Positions 7,748-17,091 of a stretch of DNA of 64,000 bases are shown here, piece by piece (the first letter of the stretch is position 1; the number at the start of each line of letters is the position of its first letter). The notes under the pieces were generated by a model. The model made no database searches and was not told the origin of the DNA. It was given only the letters and a program-made list of their open reading frames with translations. The stretch lies in the NCBI GenBank assembly GCA_903951425.1, contig CAJBBX010000132.1, positions 1 to 64,000 of the forward strand. The letters run 5' to 3'. The stretch comes from an uncultured Chthonomonas sp. Its GTDB lineage: Bacteria; Armatimonadota; Chthonomonadetes; Chthonomonadales; CAJBBX01. The position numbers and the translations under genes are program-made.

Positions 7748-10438
7748 GTGACCCGGCCCCGGGGCTTTCGGCTGTTCTGCTCGGCGGTGGGCGCCGCCTT
7801 GGTCTGGGCGGCGACCCCTCCGTGCCGCGCCATCGGCCCGGAGCCGCCGCCCCGGGGCCTCTGGCTCCTTCCTCGCAAGGACGCCGGCAATACGGCCCGG
7901 GCCGACCTGCCGGGGCGCATGTCCACGGCGCCCCGCGAGGTCTGGTCGGTGGGCGGCGGCCGCGACGCCTTCGCCGTCTGCAAGCGGGTGCTCCTGGGCG
8001 GCGTTCCGCACTACTTTGGGCAGGTGCGGTCGGCCATCCGACTGGCCGACGCGCGGGGCCGCACCATCTGGCAGAACGCCAGGATGGCCGTGACCGGCGT
8101 CCTGGGGGTGGGCAACCTCCGGGGGCTCGGCGGCGTGGAGGCCGTCGTCACCGTTGGATCGACCGCGGCAGCCATGGTTGATGTCGCCACAGGCGAGGTC
8201 GTCTGGACCTGGAGCCCGCCGAACGGCGCCTACCTGGGCTCCTGCAAGCTTCTGGTCCGGCCCACCGACTCCCGCTTCGTCTGTTTCCCGCTCAACACGC
8301 TCAGCGGCTACTGCTTCCGGCTGGGCGGCGAATCCAGGGTCCCTGAGATGCTGTGGGAGCGGACCTACGCCGGCGCCTACTGGGCCGGGTATGGGCCGCA
8401 GATCGTCCTGGCGGACATGGACAACGACAGCCGCCCCGAGGTGGTGGTGGCCGGCAAGCCGGGCTACGTCGGCGTCGCCGACCTGGATACGGGCGCCATG
8501 CGGTTTGACCTGCACTACAAGGTCACCGACGGCCCGGACATTGGGCGACCCTACGGCCTGCTGACGGTGCAGGACCTGGACGGCGACGGGTACAGGGATG
8601 TGGTGATGGCCTCATGCCAGGTCGAGGAGTATGTCGGCGTCGTCCGCAATGCAGGCGGGAAGGCACTGGCTCTCGCCTGGTCGCAGTTCGTGGAGAAGGA
8701 CTATCCCGACGACCGTGTGGAGCTTCGCCCCAACATCACGTCGATCGCGGACATCGACGGCAACGGCAAGCCGGAGCTGTTGGTGGGCCTCTACAACACC
8801 ACCGGCGACGGGAAGTGGCATACCGTGGCGTTCGACCCCATGGGCGGCTACTCGGAGCGCCGGATGGACCTGGCGGGCCGCTTCTTCTGGGGTTGCTGGG
8901 ATATGGACGGCGACGGCGTAGCCGAGGTGGTCACAAGCTCTGAGGCTGCCCGGCGCCCGGCCCCCTCCACCTGTTACCAGATCGTGGACGGCCGCACCGG
9001 GCGCGACCTCTCTTCTGCGAGCAACGCAGCGCTCACGACATGGACAGGGCCTACGCGCGACGATACCGGGTTCATGGGACTTCGGGCATCACCGGTCTTT
9101 GTGGCCGGGGCTGACGGCGGCCTGCTCATCCGGCGCCGGGGCGGATCCGAGGAGCTCTGGCGCCTGTCCCGCCGGGGCGGCAGCTTCCGCAAGCACCGCA
9201 TCGGCGCCGGGGCCCGGTCGGCGCTGCTCTCCATGGTGTCGCCCGACCTGGCGGGTGTGGAGCAGGGCTTCCGGGGCGCCGATGCTTCCGGGGGCGCCGA
9301 TGCCGCCAATGCCCGGGTCAGCATGGCGTCCGGCGTGCGCGAGCTGGTCGTCGAGACGTCGGATGGACGCACCGTAGGAGGCGTGCCGGACTGGCGCCGG
9401 CCCGGCCGGTTCCGGACGAGTTGGTCCATGCCCGGCGCCATGCCCAGCATCTGGATCGGGTCCGATGGGCGGCGAGTCGTCTGCACAGCCGGGCCCGCGG
9501 CGGAGGAACTGCATATCGGCGTGCCGGAGGCGGGCTCCCGCAGGCCGGCCGCGCTGAGGCGCGTGCCCGTGCCGTTCCCGGTCTACCTGAACGCCATCAC
9601 ACGTAGCGGCTCCACACTGCTTCCGTTCGGCGACGAGGCCATGCACCTCTTCGTGGGCCTCCAGACAGGCGTCCACACGCTGGCTTCCGCCCTCTACGAC
9701 GAGGCCGGCAAGGAACTCTGGCTCAACAAGGCGACCGGGCCATACCCGCGGTCGGCGGCAGCCGCCAGGCTCAGCCCCGACGCCGCGTGGTCGCTGGTAG
9801 TGAATGACCACTACAACAAGGCGATCTACCGTTTGGACGGCAGCACGCTTGTGGACCTGCCCTACGGCTCGTACCGCGGCGGCGCCATGGTCAACAGCCC
9901 GTACGCCCTGCCGATCGTCGGTCCGTTCAGCCCGGGCGGCGCTCTTCGTATCCTCTTCACGCCAGGACTGGACACGGTCCAGGCCCTCGATGCGTCCGGC
10001 GCGATCCTGATGAACCGCTTCTTCAACACATATGAGTTCGAGTACTGCGGTTCCGCCGTGGCCTCCCTCCGGCCGGGCGCTTGGGACGTTGCCATGGTCA
10101 ACCACGACGGGGTCATGCACTGCGTGGACGCACTGGCCGGGCAGTCCCGCTGGACACTGGACCTGGGGACCAAGGCGGCGATCTTCAATGTCTCCTCGGT
10201 GGATGTGGACGGCGACGGCCGGGACAACTTCATCGTAGGCCTGCCTACAGGAGACCTGCTCGCGCTGGATGAGCGTGACGGCAAGGGCGTGGTGCTGTGG
10301 CGCAAGAGCTTCCCGGCGGGCATTCGGGATGCCTTCGCCGCGGACCTGGACGGCGACGGGTACTCAGAGATCATCGTCGAGACTGAGGACGGCCGCGTGC
10401 GTGTACTCGCGGCCGTCCCGAGCTCCAGGCGCTCGTAG
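7748..10438 (+). CDS. Secreted FG-GAP/VCBS-repeat beta-propeller protein
   Basis: The roughly 896-residue exported protein contains at least six calcium-binding FG-GAP style loops: DMDNDSRPE, DLDGDGYRD, DIDGNGKPE, DMDGDGVAE, DVDGDGRDN and DLDGDGYSE. Each is followed by a hydrophobic strand such as VVVAG or ELLVGLY. These repeats form integrin-alpha-like propellers used for adhesion or ligand binding outside the cell. The first residues MTRPRGFRLFCSAVGAALVWA resemble a signal peptide. The start is taken at GTG with GGTGGGG seven bases upstream; another GTG lies 33 bp earlier. The middle third (about residues 430-600) is not recognisable. It is convergent with the DUF349 gene and may share a transcript with the beta-helix gene 51 bp upstream. 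Confidence 0.85.
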   Translation: MTRPRGFRLFCSAVGAALVWAATPPCRAIGPEPPPRGLWLLPRKDAGNTARADLPGRMSTAPREVWSVGGGRDAFAVCKRVLLGGVPHYFGQVRSAIRLADARGRTIWQNARMAVTGVLGVGNLRGLGGVEAVVTVGSTAAAMVDVATGEVVWTWSPPNGAYLGSCKLLVRPTDSRFVCFPLNTLSGYCFRLGGESRVPEMLWERTYAGAYWAGYGPQIVLADMDNDSRPEVVVAGKPGYVGVADLDTGAMRFDLHYKVTDGPDIGRPYGLLTVQDLDGDGYRDVVMASCQVEEYVGVVRNAGGKALALAWSQFVEKDYPDDRVELRPNITSIADIDGNGKPELLVGLYNTTGDGKWHTVAFDPMGGYSERRMDLAGRFFWGCWDMDGDGVAEVVTSSEAARRPAPSTCYQIVDGRTGRDLSSASNAALTTWTGPTRDDTGFMGLRASPVFVAGADGGLLIRRRGGSEELWRLSRRGGSFRKHRIGAGARSALLSMVSPDLAGVEQGFRGADASGGADAANARVSMASGVRELVVETSDGRTVGGVPDWRRPGRFRTSWSMPGAMPSIWIGSDGRRVVCTAGPAAEELHIGVPEAGSRRPAALRRVPVPFPVYLNAITRSGSTLLPFGDEAMHLFVGLQTGVHTLASALYDEAGKELWLNKATGPYPRSAAAARLSPDAAWSLVVNDHYNKAIYRLDGSTLVDLPYGSYRGGAMVNSPYALPIVGPFSPGGALRILFTPGLDTVQALDASGAILMNRFFNTYEFEYCGSAVASLRPGAWDVAMVNHDGVMHCVDALAGQSRWTLDLGTKAAIFNVSSVDVDGDGRDNFIVGLPTGDLLALDERDGKGVVLWRKSFPAGIRDAFAADLDGDGYSEIIVETEDGRVRVLAAVPSSRRS

Positions 10439-10454
10439 CGGCGGTCGGCGATCG

Positions 10455-12161
10455 TCAGCCGCGCTGGCGGGCCCGAATGTCCTTGATGCGCTCCTTGAGC
10501 TCGCGGATGCGGGCCTCGGCCTCGCTGATCTTCGAGGTCCTCTCGATGATCCATCCGGTGACGATGGCGGAGAACTCGTCGTTGCGGGCCTTGTCGCGCC
10601 GGTATTCGTCCTGCGCGATGCCGTCTCGCATGGTCTCGATAAACTGCTCCTGCTTCTCGATCTGCTCTTCCCAGCGCTTGATGTTGGTCTCCACACGGGT
10701 CACGCGCTCGGCGTCGGCCGCCGCGAAGACGGCGTCGATGGCTGCACGGAAGCGCTGCCACAGGGCGTCGGACTCGGCGCGTGGCACCTCGCCGATGGTC
10801 TTCCACTGCGCCTGAAGCTCCCGGACCCGCTCCCGCGCCGCGCCGAAGTCAGGCTCGCGAACCAGGGCTTCGGCCTCCTCGCAGAGGCGCGCCTTGGCGT
10901 CGCGGTGCGCGCGGCGCTCCCGATCCTGCTCGGCGAAGTGGGTCCTGCGTCGGTCGTAGAAGCCGGTCCGCGCAGCCTGGAACCGCTCCCAGACGGCGGC
11001 CTCCTGGTCCCGAGGGCCCGGCCCGGCGGCCTTCCACTCCTCCAGCAGGGCGCCCATGGCCTCGGTGGTCTTCTTCCAGTCGGTGGACGGCGCCAGCTCC
11101 TCGGCGCGCTCACAGAGCGCCTTCTTCACCTCCAGGTTTGTCTTGCGCGCCCGGTCCTGCTCCGTGAAGTGGGCCTGGCGGCGGTGGTTGAAGGTCTTGC
11201 GGGCGGCGTGCAGCCTCTCCCAGAGCGCCTGCTCCGGCTCGCGCGGCGCGGGTCCGGCCTGCTTCCACTCATCAACGATCGCCTGGAGCCTCTCCCAGGC
11301 GGCCTTCCAGTCCTCGCTGACGCTGAGCGCCTCGGCCTCTGCGCACAGGGCCGTCTTGCGCTCGAGGCTGGCCTCGCGGCCCCGCTCCAGTTCGTCGTGG
11401 TGCTCCCGGCGGCGGGCGTAGTAGCGGTCGCGGGCGGCCTGTAGGCGACCCCAGAGATGGTCGCCGTCCTCGCGTGAGACAGGGCCGACCAGCTTCCAGC
11501 GCTCCATAATGTCGCGGAGCCCGTCGGGGCCGTGGGGCCAATCGTCAGACTCGGCGATGGCCTCAGCCTCCACGCAGAGCTCGACCTTGGCGGCGGCGTT
11601 GGCCTTCATCTCATCGTGCGCGGCATGCTCCAGAGCCTTTAGGGGTTGGAGGAGGCGGCTGAAGTCGCCCAGCGCGTTGGCGCGCCGCATGAAGGTGGTG
11701 CAGGCATGGACCTCAGCCATGAGCGGCTGCTTGGGCGACGCGGCGTTGACCCGATCCTCAAGCTCACGCACTTCTTCAACGAGGTCTTCGAAGCGGAGCA
11801 TGTAGTAGGCCGGAGCGGCGGCGGCGTTGGGGCCGCGGACCTGGCCGATGGCCCTGTTCTGCTCGGGCGTGGCGCCTAGGAGGATGACGTGGCCCTCCTC
11901 GTTGACGTAACCCCATTCAGGCCGCACTCCCTCGACATCGGGGCCGTAGGCCTTCAGGTCGACGACGACGCCGAGTTCGGTCTCGCCGGCGCCGTCGCGC
12001 CCGAAGCGGGAAACCGCACCGTCCGCGTCGAGCCGCCCCAGGCCTGGGTCCTCGGGGCCGGAGCCCTGCTTGAAGATGCGTCCGTCAGGAGTGGCATGGC
12101 CGACGACGTCGTCGTACTGGCCTGGCTGCCCAAGGATGTCGGTGTTGGCGCATTCGCTCAT
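10455..12161 (-). CDS. DUF349-repeat coiled-coil protein
   Basis: The 568-residue protein has an N-terminal region of about 110 residues rich in Gly and Asp, then helical repeats of the DUF349 type. Four or more copies end in a W-K-x-x-G-P-x-x-R or WKTIGEVPR turn followed by LW-x-R-(F/L), spaced about 75 residues apart. The last 80 residues are a charged coiled coil (RWEEQIEKQEQFIETM, then EAEARIRELKERIKDI). No signal peptide is seen, so it is likely cytoplasmic. Members of this repeat family are poorly characterised, and no catalytic residues are visible. A conserved 25-bp element shared with the GH78 gene lies 36-60 bp upstream of the ATG. Confidence 0.85.
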   Translation of the reverse strand: MSECANTDILGQPGQYDDVVGHATPDGRIFKQGSGPEDPGLGRLDADGAVSRFGRDGAGETELGVVVDLKAYGPDVEGVRPEWGYVNEEGHVILLGATPEQNRAIGQVRGPNAAAAPAYYMLRFEDLVEEVRELEDRVNAASPKQPLMAEVHACTTFMRRANALGDFSRLLQPLKALEHAAHDEMKANAAAKVELCVEAEAIAESDDWPHGPDGLRDIMERWKLVGPVSREDGDHLWGRLQAARDRYYARRREHHDELERGREASLERKTALCAEAEALSVSEDWKAAWERLQAIVDEWKQAGPAPREPEQALWERLHAARKTFNHRRQAHFTEQDRARKTNLEVKKALCERAEELAPSTDWKKTTEAMGALLEEWKAAGPGPRDQEAAVWERFQAARTGFYDRRRTHFAEQDRERRAHRDAKARLCEEAEALVREPDFGAARERVRELQAQWKTIGEVPRAESDALWQRFRAAIDAVFAAADAERVTRVETNIKRWEEQIEKQEQFIETMRDGIAQDEYRRDKARNDEFSAIVTGWIIERTSKISEAEARIRELKERIKDIRARQRG

Positions 12162-12196
12162 GGCATTACCTATCCAAGACCGGTGGTAGCATCAAC

Positions 12197-12221
12197 CTGC
12201 TTCCCTCTGGTATACCGCACC
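12197..12221 (-). promoter_or_regulatory. Copy 1 of a 25-bp conserved upstream element (DUF349 gene)
   Basis: The minus strand carries GGTGCGGTATACC, then A-GAG-G, then GAAGCAG. A second copy with 23 of 25 identical bases stands before the GH78 gene. The core GGTATACC is self-complementary and contains a TATACC -10-like hexamer on both strands, so this may be a promoter, an operator or both. Confidence 0.45.
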
Positions 12222-12260
12222 ATGCAGGGCTTTCGGTATGCTATCGTGCGGCCCCGCCCT

Positions 12261-15200
12261 TCATCGCGCCTTCGAGCCGCGGCTCAAGGGGCCCGTGAAC
12301 CGGTACTTGCCGGAGCCGACCTCGTACACCGCGCATCCGTCCTCCATCCGCAGGAACCGCACATGCGCAGATGACGCCGTCGGCCGCCCGGACTCGCGCA
12401 CCTCGGCCGCGGCCTGCGCCGGCGTCCAGACCTCCGCCGTGGAGCCGCACGGGATCATCACGCTCAGCGCGAACGCGCCGCCGGCCTTGCGCCAGTGGGC
12501 TGCCACCATCCCGTAGGGCGTTCGCGTGCCGGCGCGGGCCCAGGCGATGCCCTCGACGGCGTGGGGCCGCACGATGATGCGCCTGTAGCCCGGCTGCCCG
12601 GGGTCGGGCCGGATGCCGCCCAGCGCCTCGAACATCCACGCGCCGACGGCGCCCAGCGACGTGAAGTTATACGCGCTGCCGTTCCACGCCTCCCACAGGT
12701 TCGTTCCGCCATCGCGCACCATGTGGCCCCAGCCGGGGTACTCCTCGGTTGCGGCCATGCAGTACGCCAGGTCGGCGCGCCCGCAGGCGGTGAGGGCGCG
12801 CAGCACATACTGGTAGCCCACGAAACCCGCGCTGATGTGCCCCTTCCGCTCGACCGCGTTCTCCACCAGGCGCTGCAGGATCGCCGCCCGCCGCTCGACC
12901 GGCGCCAGACCCAGCGCGAGAGGCATGGCCTGCGCCGACTGGCTGTCCCGGGCATACCGGCCGGCGGCCGGGTCCAGGAAGCGAGCGTTGTAGGCCGCCT
13001 TGATCCGCTCGGCCAGGCGCCCGTAACGTTCGGCGTCGTCGGCCCGATGGAGCAGCCGCGCCGCGCGGGCCACCTGCACGGCATAGTGGTAGTAGGCAAT
13101 GGTCGAACACTGGACGATAGGTGTGCGCGTGGAGCGTCCTCCGTCTGCGCCCACCTCCAGCCAGTCGCCCAGCCACCAGTCCAGGAACGGCCACTCTTTC
13201 GTGGTGCCGGCAAGGTAGTCCACGTACCGCTTCATGGGACCGTACGAGCGCCGCAGCACATCGACGTCGCCGTAGTAGGTGGCGATGAACCAGGGGATCT
13301 CTACCACTACGCCCGCCCACCACGGGTCCGACCAGTCCGGCGGGGCGCCGTTGGGGAGCGACTTGCCCCAGATCGCGGTAGGGTTGATGGGCGGCACGTG
13401 ACCGTTGGGCTCCTGCGAGTCGAGCACGTCATCGAGCCACTTGCGGGCGAAGGTCTCGTAGTCGAAGTTCATGATCGCGGGCTCCACGGTGTTGTGGGCG
13501 TCCTCGGTCCAGTTCACCTTCTCGCGGGCCGGCTCGGTCTGGATGCTGTGGTGGCAATTGAGGATCGACAGCCGCACCGCCTGCTGTATCCGGTTTAGCA
13601 CGGGGTTGGAGCACTCGAAGGAGCCCGCGCTCTGAAGGTCGGTGTGGACGGCCAGCCCCACAAGCGTGCCGGGACCGGGCTTCTGCGCCAGGCCGCGGAC
13701 CTGCACGTAGCGGAACCCGTGGTAGGTGAAGCGGGGCTCAAAGACATCCGCCGGGCCGCCGCTAAGGATTAGCTCGCCGGTCTGGTACCGCCCGTTGGTA
13801 TGGCTGGTGAGGCTCTTCACGCTGATCGTGCCGTCGGCGTTCAGGTTTTCGTCGAAGTCCAACACGACCTTGGAACCGGCCGGGCCCCTGGCGGTCAGCC
13901 GTGCATAGCCGGCGATATGGCGGCCCAGGTCGAACACATGGACACCGGGCTTCGGCTCTGTGATGCGTACCGGTCGGATGCGCTCAGTGACCCGGATCGG
14001 CGGGATGGCCTGCGGCACGAGCCTGCCTTTGGGCGCCGGAACCGCTACCACGCGGGGCCACGCGCGGTCATCAAAACCCGGCATCGCCCACCGGGGCTCG
14101 ACCATGCGGGCGTCGTAGGTCTCGCCGCCGCGTACGCAGTTGAAGATGATCGGGCTCTTGCCCCGGCGCCACGTCGTGTCCGACGTCACCACCTGGACGC
14201 GGCCGTCCGTCCGCTCTATGCGGATGTGCAGGAGCAGCTTGGGCGGGCCGACCCACGAGGCCTTCTCATAGCCGAACAGGTCCGGCGTGGACGGCCGGTA
14301 CCATCCGCTGCCCAGCAGGGCCCCAACGGTGTTGGGGCCCTTGCGGAGGTTTCGGGTCACGTCGTAGGTTCGGTAGCAGACCCGCTTGTTGTAGTCGGTC
14401 CAGGCGGGGTCGAGCACGCTGTCGCCGATCTTGGCGCCGTTGATGCTCAGCTCGCAGTAGCCCAGCCCGCAGACGAAGGCGGTGGCCCGGCGAATCCCGG
14501 CGCCGATCGTCACCTCTTTGCGGAGCATGGGCGCCGCGTAGCGGTCGGTGTCGGAGGAGCCCGTCGCCAGGCGTCCGTCGGTGAGCTGCGCGTGGCCCCA
14601 GCCCCATTGCTCCACGGTGTCCCGTGCGGCGACGGGAGCGCCCAGGGCCGCGTTGCGCCCGCCCGAGAGCGCCTGCAGTTCGGAGAGCCCGAAGCAGTAG
14701 GGCCGCTCGCGCGAGCCGCGGTTCCAGAGCTTGCCGACGCTCAGCCGCACGTATCTGCCGCGCAGCCCGGCTGGCCGGAAGACCACCGGCGATAGGCCCG
14801 GGTTGGGGTAATCCTCAGACTGGTGGTCGGCGACCATGCGCGGCGACGCGAAGGCCTGGTCGTCGTCCACCTCCAGCCGGAACCTCAGCGGAAAGCCGAA
14901 GCCCGCCACGCCGTCATGGTTCAGCGGGATCAGGCGGATCGCATCGATCGGCATGGCGCGGCCCAGGTCGACCTGCACCCACTTGGCGTCATCGGCAGCG
15001 GCGGCCTCCTCCGCGTGGTAGCCGAGGCCCACCGAGGGCGCGTCCGCCTCCGCGCGGGCGGCGATCCAGATGGCTCGCCAATCCTCGCGACGCGGCAGCC
15101 CCACCACCCACCAGGCCGGCGCACTCCAATTCGAGGCCGCTCCGCCGGCGCCCCAGACCCGTACGCGCCACCAGCACCGGGCCGCTGCCGGCAGCCGTCG

Positions 15201-15506
15201 ACCGCCGTAGGGCACGTAGTTCGAGCGCGTGGAGCGGACGCGCCCGCTATCCCACAGGTCCGCCGCGCCCGCGGCAAGCCGTACGGGGCTCGAGGCGGCC
15301 TGCACCTGGTAGGCTGTCTGCCTCTCGCCACGGGCCGGCGAGGTCACCACCCAACTGAGCCGCGGGCGCGGCTCATCGACCCCGAGCGGGTTCACGCGCG
15401 CCTCGCAGCGCGGGTCGGTGAGGCCCGGCCCGGCCCGACCGGCGTGCGATGCGGCGGACGCCGCCAGGATCAGGGCCGCCGCCGCGACGATGGTGCGAAT
15501 ACGCAT
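12261..15506 (-). CDS. Secreted alpha-L-rhamnosidase (GH78) with discoidin-like insert
   Basis: The 1081-residue protein has a signal peptide (MRIRTIVAAAALILAASAASHA) and the classic start of bacterial GH78 enzymes (LTDPRCEARVNPLGVDEPRPRLSW). An F5/8-type-C-like insert follows at about 150-240 (AKWVQVDLGRAMPIDAIRLI), then beta-sandwich domains, and an alpha/alpha barrel with the motif EPAREKVNWTEDAH. Compared with the usual D-C-P-x-R-E-x-x-G-W-T-G-D, the Cys is missing and the leading acid is Glu. A later NLWEAWNG segment holds the other expected carboxylate. The enzyme would release L-rhamnose from pectin side chains or plant glycosides outside the cytoplasm. AAGGAG precedes the chosen ATG. 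Confidence 0.92.
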   Translation of the reverse strand: MRIRTIVAAAALILAASAASHAGRAGPGLTDPRCEARVNPLGVDEPRPRLSWVVTSPARGERQTAYQVQAASSPVRLAAGAADLWDSGRVRSTRSNYVPYGGRRLPAAARCWWRVRVWGAGGAASNWSAPAWWVVGLPRREDWRAIWIAARAEADAPSVGLGYHAEEAAAADDAKWVQVDLGRAMPIDAIRLIPLNHDGVAGFGFPLRFRLEVDDDQAFASPRMVADHQSEDYPNPGLSPVVFRPAGLRGRYVRLSVGKLWNRGSRERPYCFGLSELQALSGGRNAALGAPVAARDTVEQWGWGHAQLTDGRLATGSSDTDRYAAPMLRKEVTIGAGIRRATAFVCGLGYCELSINGAKIGDSVLDPAWTDYNKRVCYRTYDVTRNLRKGPNTVGALLGSGWYRPSTPDLFGYEKASWVGPPKLLLHIRIERTDGRVQVVTSDTTWRRGKSPIIFNCVRGGETYDARMVEPRWAMPGFDDRAWPRVVAVPAPKGRLVPQAIPPIRVTERIRPVRITEPKPGVHVFDLGRHIAGYARLTARGPAGSKVVLDFDENLNADGTISVKSLTSHTNGRYQTGELILSGGPADVFEPRFTYHGFRYVQVRGLAQKPGPGTLVGLAVHTDLQSAGSFECSNPVLNRIQQAVRLSILNCHHSIQTEPAREKVNWTEDAHNTVEPAIMNFDYETFARKWLDDVLDSQEPNGHVPPINPTAIWGKSLPNGAPPDWSDPWWAGVVVEIPWFIATYYGDVDVLRRSYGPMKRYVDYLAGTTKEWPFLDWWLGDWLEVGADGGRSTRTPIVQCSTIAYYHYAVQVARAARLLHRADDAERYGRLAERIKAAYNARFLDPAAGRYARDSQSAQAMPLALGLAPVERRAAILQRLVENAVERKGHISAGFVGYQYVLRALTACGRADLAYCMAATEEYPGWGHMVRDGGTNLWEAWNGSAYNFTSLGAVGAWMFEALGGIRPDPGQPGYRRIIVRPHAVEGIAWARAGTRTPYGMVAAHWRKAGGAFALSVMIPCGSTAEVWTPAQAAAEVRESGRPTASSAHVRFLRMEDGCAVYEVGSGKYRFTGPLSRGSKAR

Positions 15507-15527
15507 GGAACGCTCCTTGCAGCCGAT

Positions 15528-15552
15528 CTGCTTCGCTCCGGTATACCGCACC
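15528..15552 (-). promoter_or_regulatory. Copy 2 of the 25-bp conserved upstream element (GH78/MATE divergent region)
   Basis: This copy begins 21 bp upstream of the GH78 start and reads GGTGCGGTATACC, G-GAG-C, GAAGCAG on the minus strand. It sits in the 67-bp gap between divergent genes. The self-complementary GGTATACC could supply a -10 hexamer in both directions. A GGTATGCT follows about 18 bp further on the plus strand, as it does (13 bp further) beside copy 1. Confidence 0.45.
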
Positions 15553-15573
15553 GTGCGCGGCCGTCGCTGCGGT

Positions 15574-16917
15574 ATGCTGTGGCTCACGTCCGCACGAGGT
15601 GTCCCGCCCATCACCGCACAACAAGCCCATCGGCCGAGCGCGCCATCAGTGCACGGCCTCTTCCTCCTCTGGCTCCCGCTGGCCGTTAGCTTTGAGCTGA
15701 TGATGCTGGAGGGGCCTGCCTTCCAAGGCGTCATGGGCCGCCTGCCGGACCCGGCCCTGAACCTCGCGGCATGGGGCCTCGCCATGGGCATCTCGCTGCT
15801 CATCGAGAGCCCCGTCATCATGCTCCTGGGCACCGCCGTGGCCCTGGCGCGCGACGCCGACTCGTTCGCCGCGCTCCGCCGCTTCATGCTGACCCTCTGC
15901 GCGGGATGCACGGCGGTGACCGCCATGGTCGCCTTCACTCCGCTCTATGACCTGGTGGCCCGCGGTATCATGGGCCAGCCCGAAGACATCGTGGCGGCTG
16001 CGCGCCCGGCGCTCCAGTCCATGCTCTTCTGGTCGGCGGCCATCGGCTGGCGGCGCTTCTACCAGGGCGTCCTGGTGAGCCACGGCCACACGCGCTGGGT
16101 CACCTATGGCACGGTGGTGCGCCTGGTCGCGGCCGTCGGCACGGCTGTGGGCCTGATGCTCTGGGGACATCTCACGGGCGTGCAGGTGGCGGCACTGGCC
16201 ATCATGGCGGCGGTGGTATCGGAAGCCATCATGACCACCCTCTTTGCACGGCCCATCGTCCGGCGCGAGGTACTGACGCTCCGCCGCACCGACCTGCAGC
16301 CGGTCACGCAGGGAGCCATCTGGCGCTACCACCTGCCCCTTGCGGCCACCTCCATGCTGGCCCTGATCGCCGGACCCATGACCGCGGCCGCGCTGGCCCG
16401 CCTTCCCGACCCGCGGGCGGCGCTGGCGGCATGGCCTGTGGCGTTCATGGCCCTGCTGGTCATCCGCGGCGGGGCCATGGCGTACCAGGAGATCACCGTC
16501 TCGCAGGCCAGGATGGCCGGGGCGCCGCCCGTCCTGCGCACCTTCGCCTGGTGGCTGGGATGGGGATGCACGGCCCTCACGCTGGCGCTGCTGGCGACGC
16601 CGCTGCTGAGCCTCTACCTCCGCTCCGTGGTCCACGTTCCGGCGGAGTTGCACGGGCTCGTGCGGCTGGCCGTGCTGCTCGGCATCGCGCTTCCGCTACT
16701 GACGGCGCTGGCAAGCTGGGTGCGCGGCCTGCTCATGGCCTCGGGAAAGACCACGGACGTCTACCGCGCCATGGTGGTGGGCCTGACCTGCCACGCGGCC
16801 CTGCTGGCCGCAGGCGTCGCCCTGCGCGCACCGGCCATGTGGGTGGCGTCCGCAGCCATGACGGCGGCGGCGGCCGTCGAGTTCGCCGTTCTGGCCGCCC
16901 GCGCCAGGCGGGGGTGA
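15574..16917 (+). CDS. MATE-like multidrug or polysaccharide exporter, integral membrane
   Basis: About 447 residues with roughly 12 hydrophobic segments and few charged residues, typical of the MATE/flippase superfamily. RRFYQGVLVSHGHTRWVTYGTVVRLVA, in the first half, is the sort of segment seen after TM5-6 in MATE-like and ANK-like carriers, with a similar repeat in the second half. Substrate cannot be told. The ATG used overlaps a possible -10 (TATGCT); a GTG 75 bp downstream would remove about 25 residues of non-hydrophobic N-terminus and start directly before the first membrane segment, so the start is uncertain. It is divergent from the rhamnosidase gene across the shared 25-bp element. 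Confidence 0.78.
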   Translation: MLWLTSARGVPPITAQQAHRPSAPSVHGLFLLWLPLAVSFELMMLEGPAFQGVMGRLPDPALNLAAWGLAMGISLLIESPVIMLLGTAVALARDADSFAALRRFMLTLCAGCTAVTAMVAFTPLYDLVARGIMGQPEDIVAAARPALQSMLFWSAAIGWRRFYQGVLVSHGHTRWVTYGTVVRLVAAVGTAVGLMLWGHLTGVQVAALAIMAAVVSEAIMTTLFARPIVRREVLTLRRTDLQPVTQGAIWRYHLPLAATSMLALIAGPMTAAALARLPDPRAALAAWPVAFMALLVIRGGAMAYQEITVSQARMAGAPPVLRTFAWWLGWGCTALTLALLATPLLSLYLRSVVHVPAELHGLVRLAVLLGIALPLLTALASWVRGLLMASGKTTDVYRAMVVGLTCHAALLAAGVALRAPAMWVASAAMTAAAAVEFAVLAARARRG

Positions 16918-16991
16918 ACGCCGCCTGCGGCGCTCGACGTTCCCGCGGTTCGGTCGATGGGCCGTTCCACTCCTCCTCGTGGCCCTTCGCG

Positions 16992-17021
16992 TTGACTTCC
17001 GAGCGGGTGCGCGGCTATCAT
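16992..17021 (+). promoter_or_regulatory. Predicted sigma70-type promoter upstream of glyS
   Basis: TTGACT is followed after 18 bp by TATCAT, preceded by a GGC. It lies about 70 bp upstream of the glyS ATG in a 174-bp gap and probably drives glyS and the genes behind it. Confidence 0.6.
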
Positions 17022-17091
17022 ACGGCGCTCGGCGTGTCTGCCCTGCTGGGGGTTGCCTACGCCTGCACTATCCTGCTACCGAGGTCGCGCC

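Noticed and set aside
12261-15506. Inactive GH78 because the D-C-P motif is altered
   Set aside because: A one-residue deletion with Glu in place of Asp aligns well and the following Arg-Glu and Trp-x-x-Asp residues are kept, so activity is still plausible.
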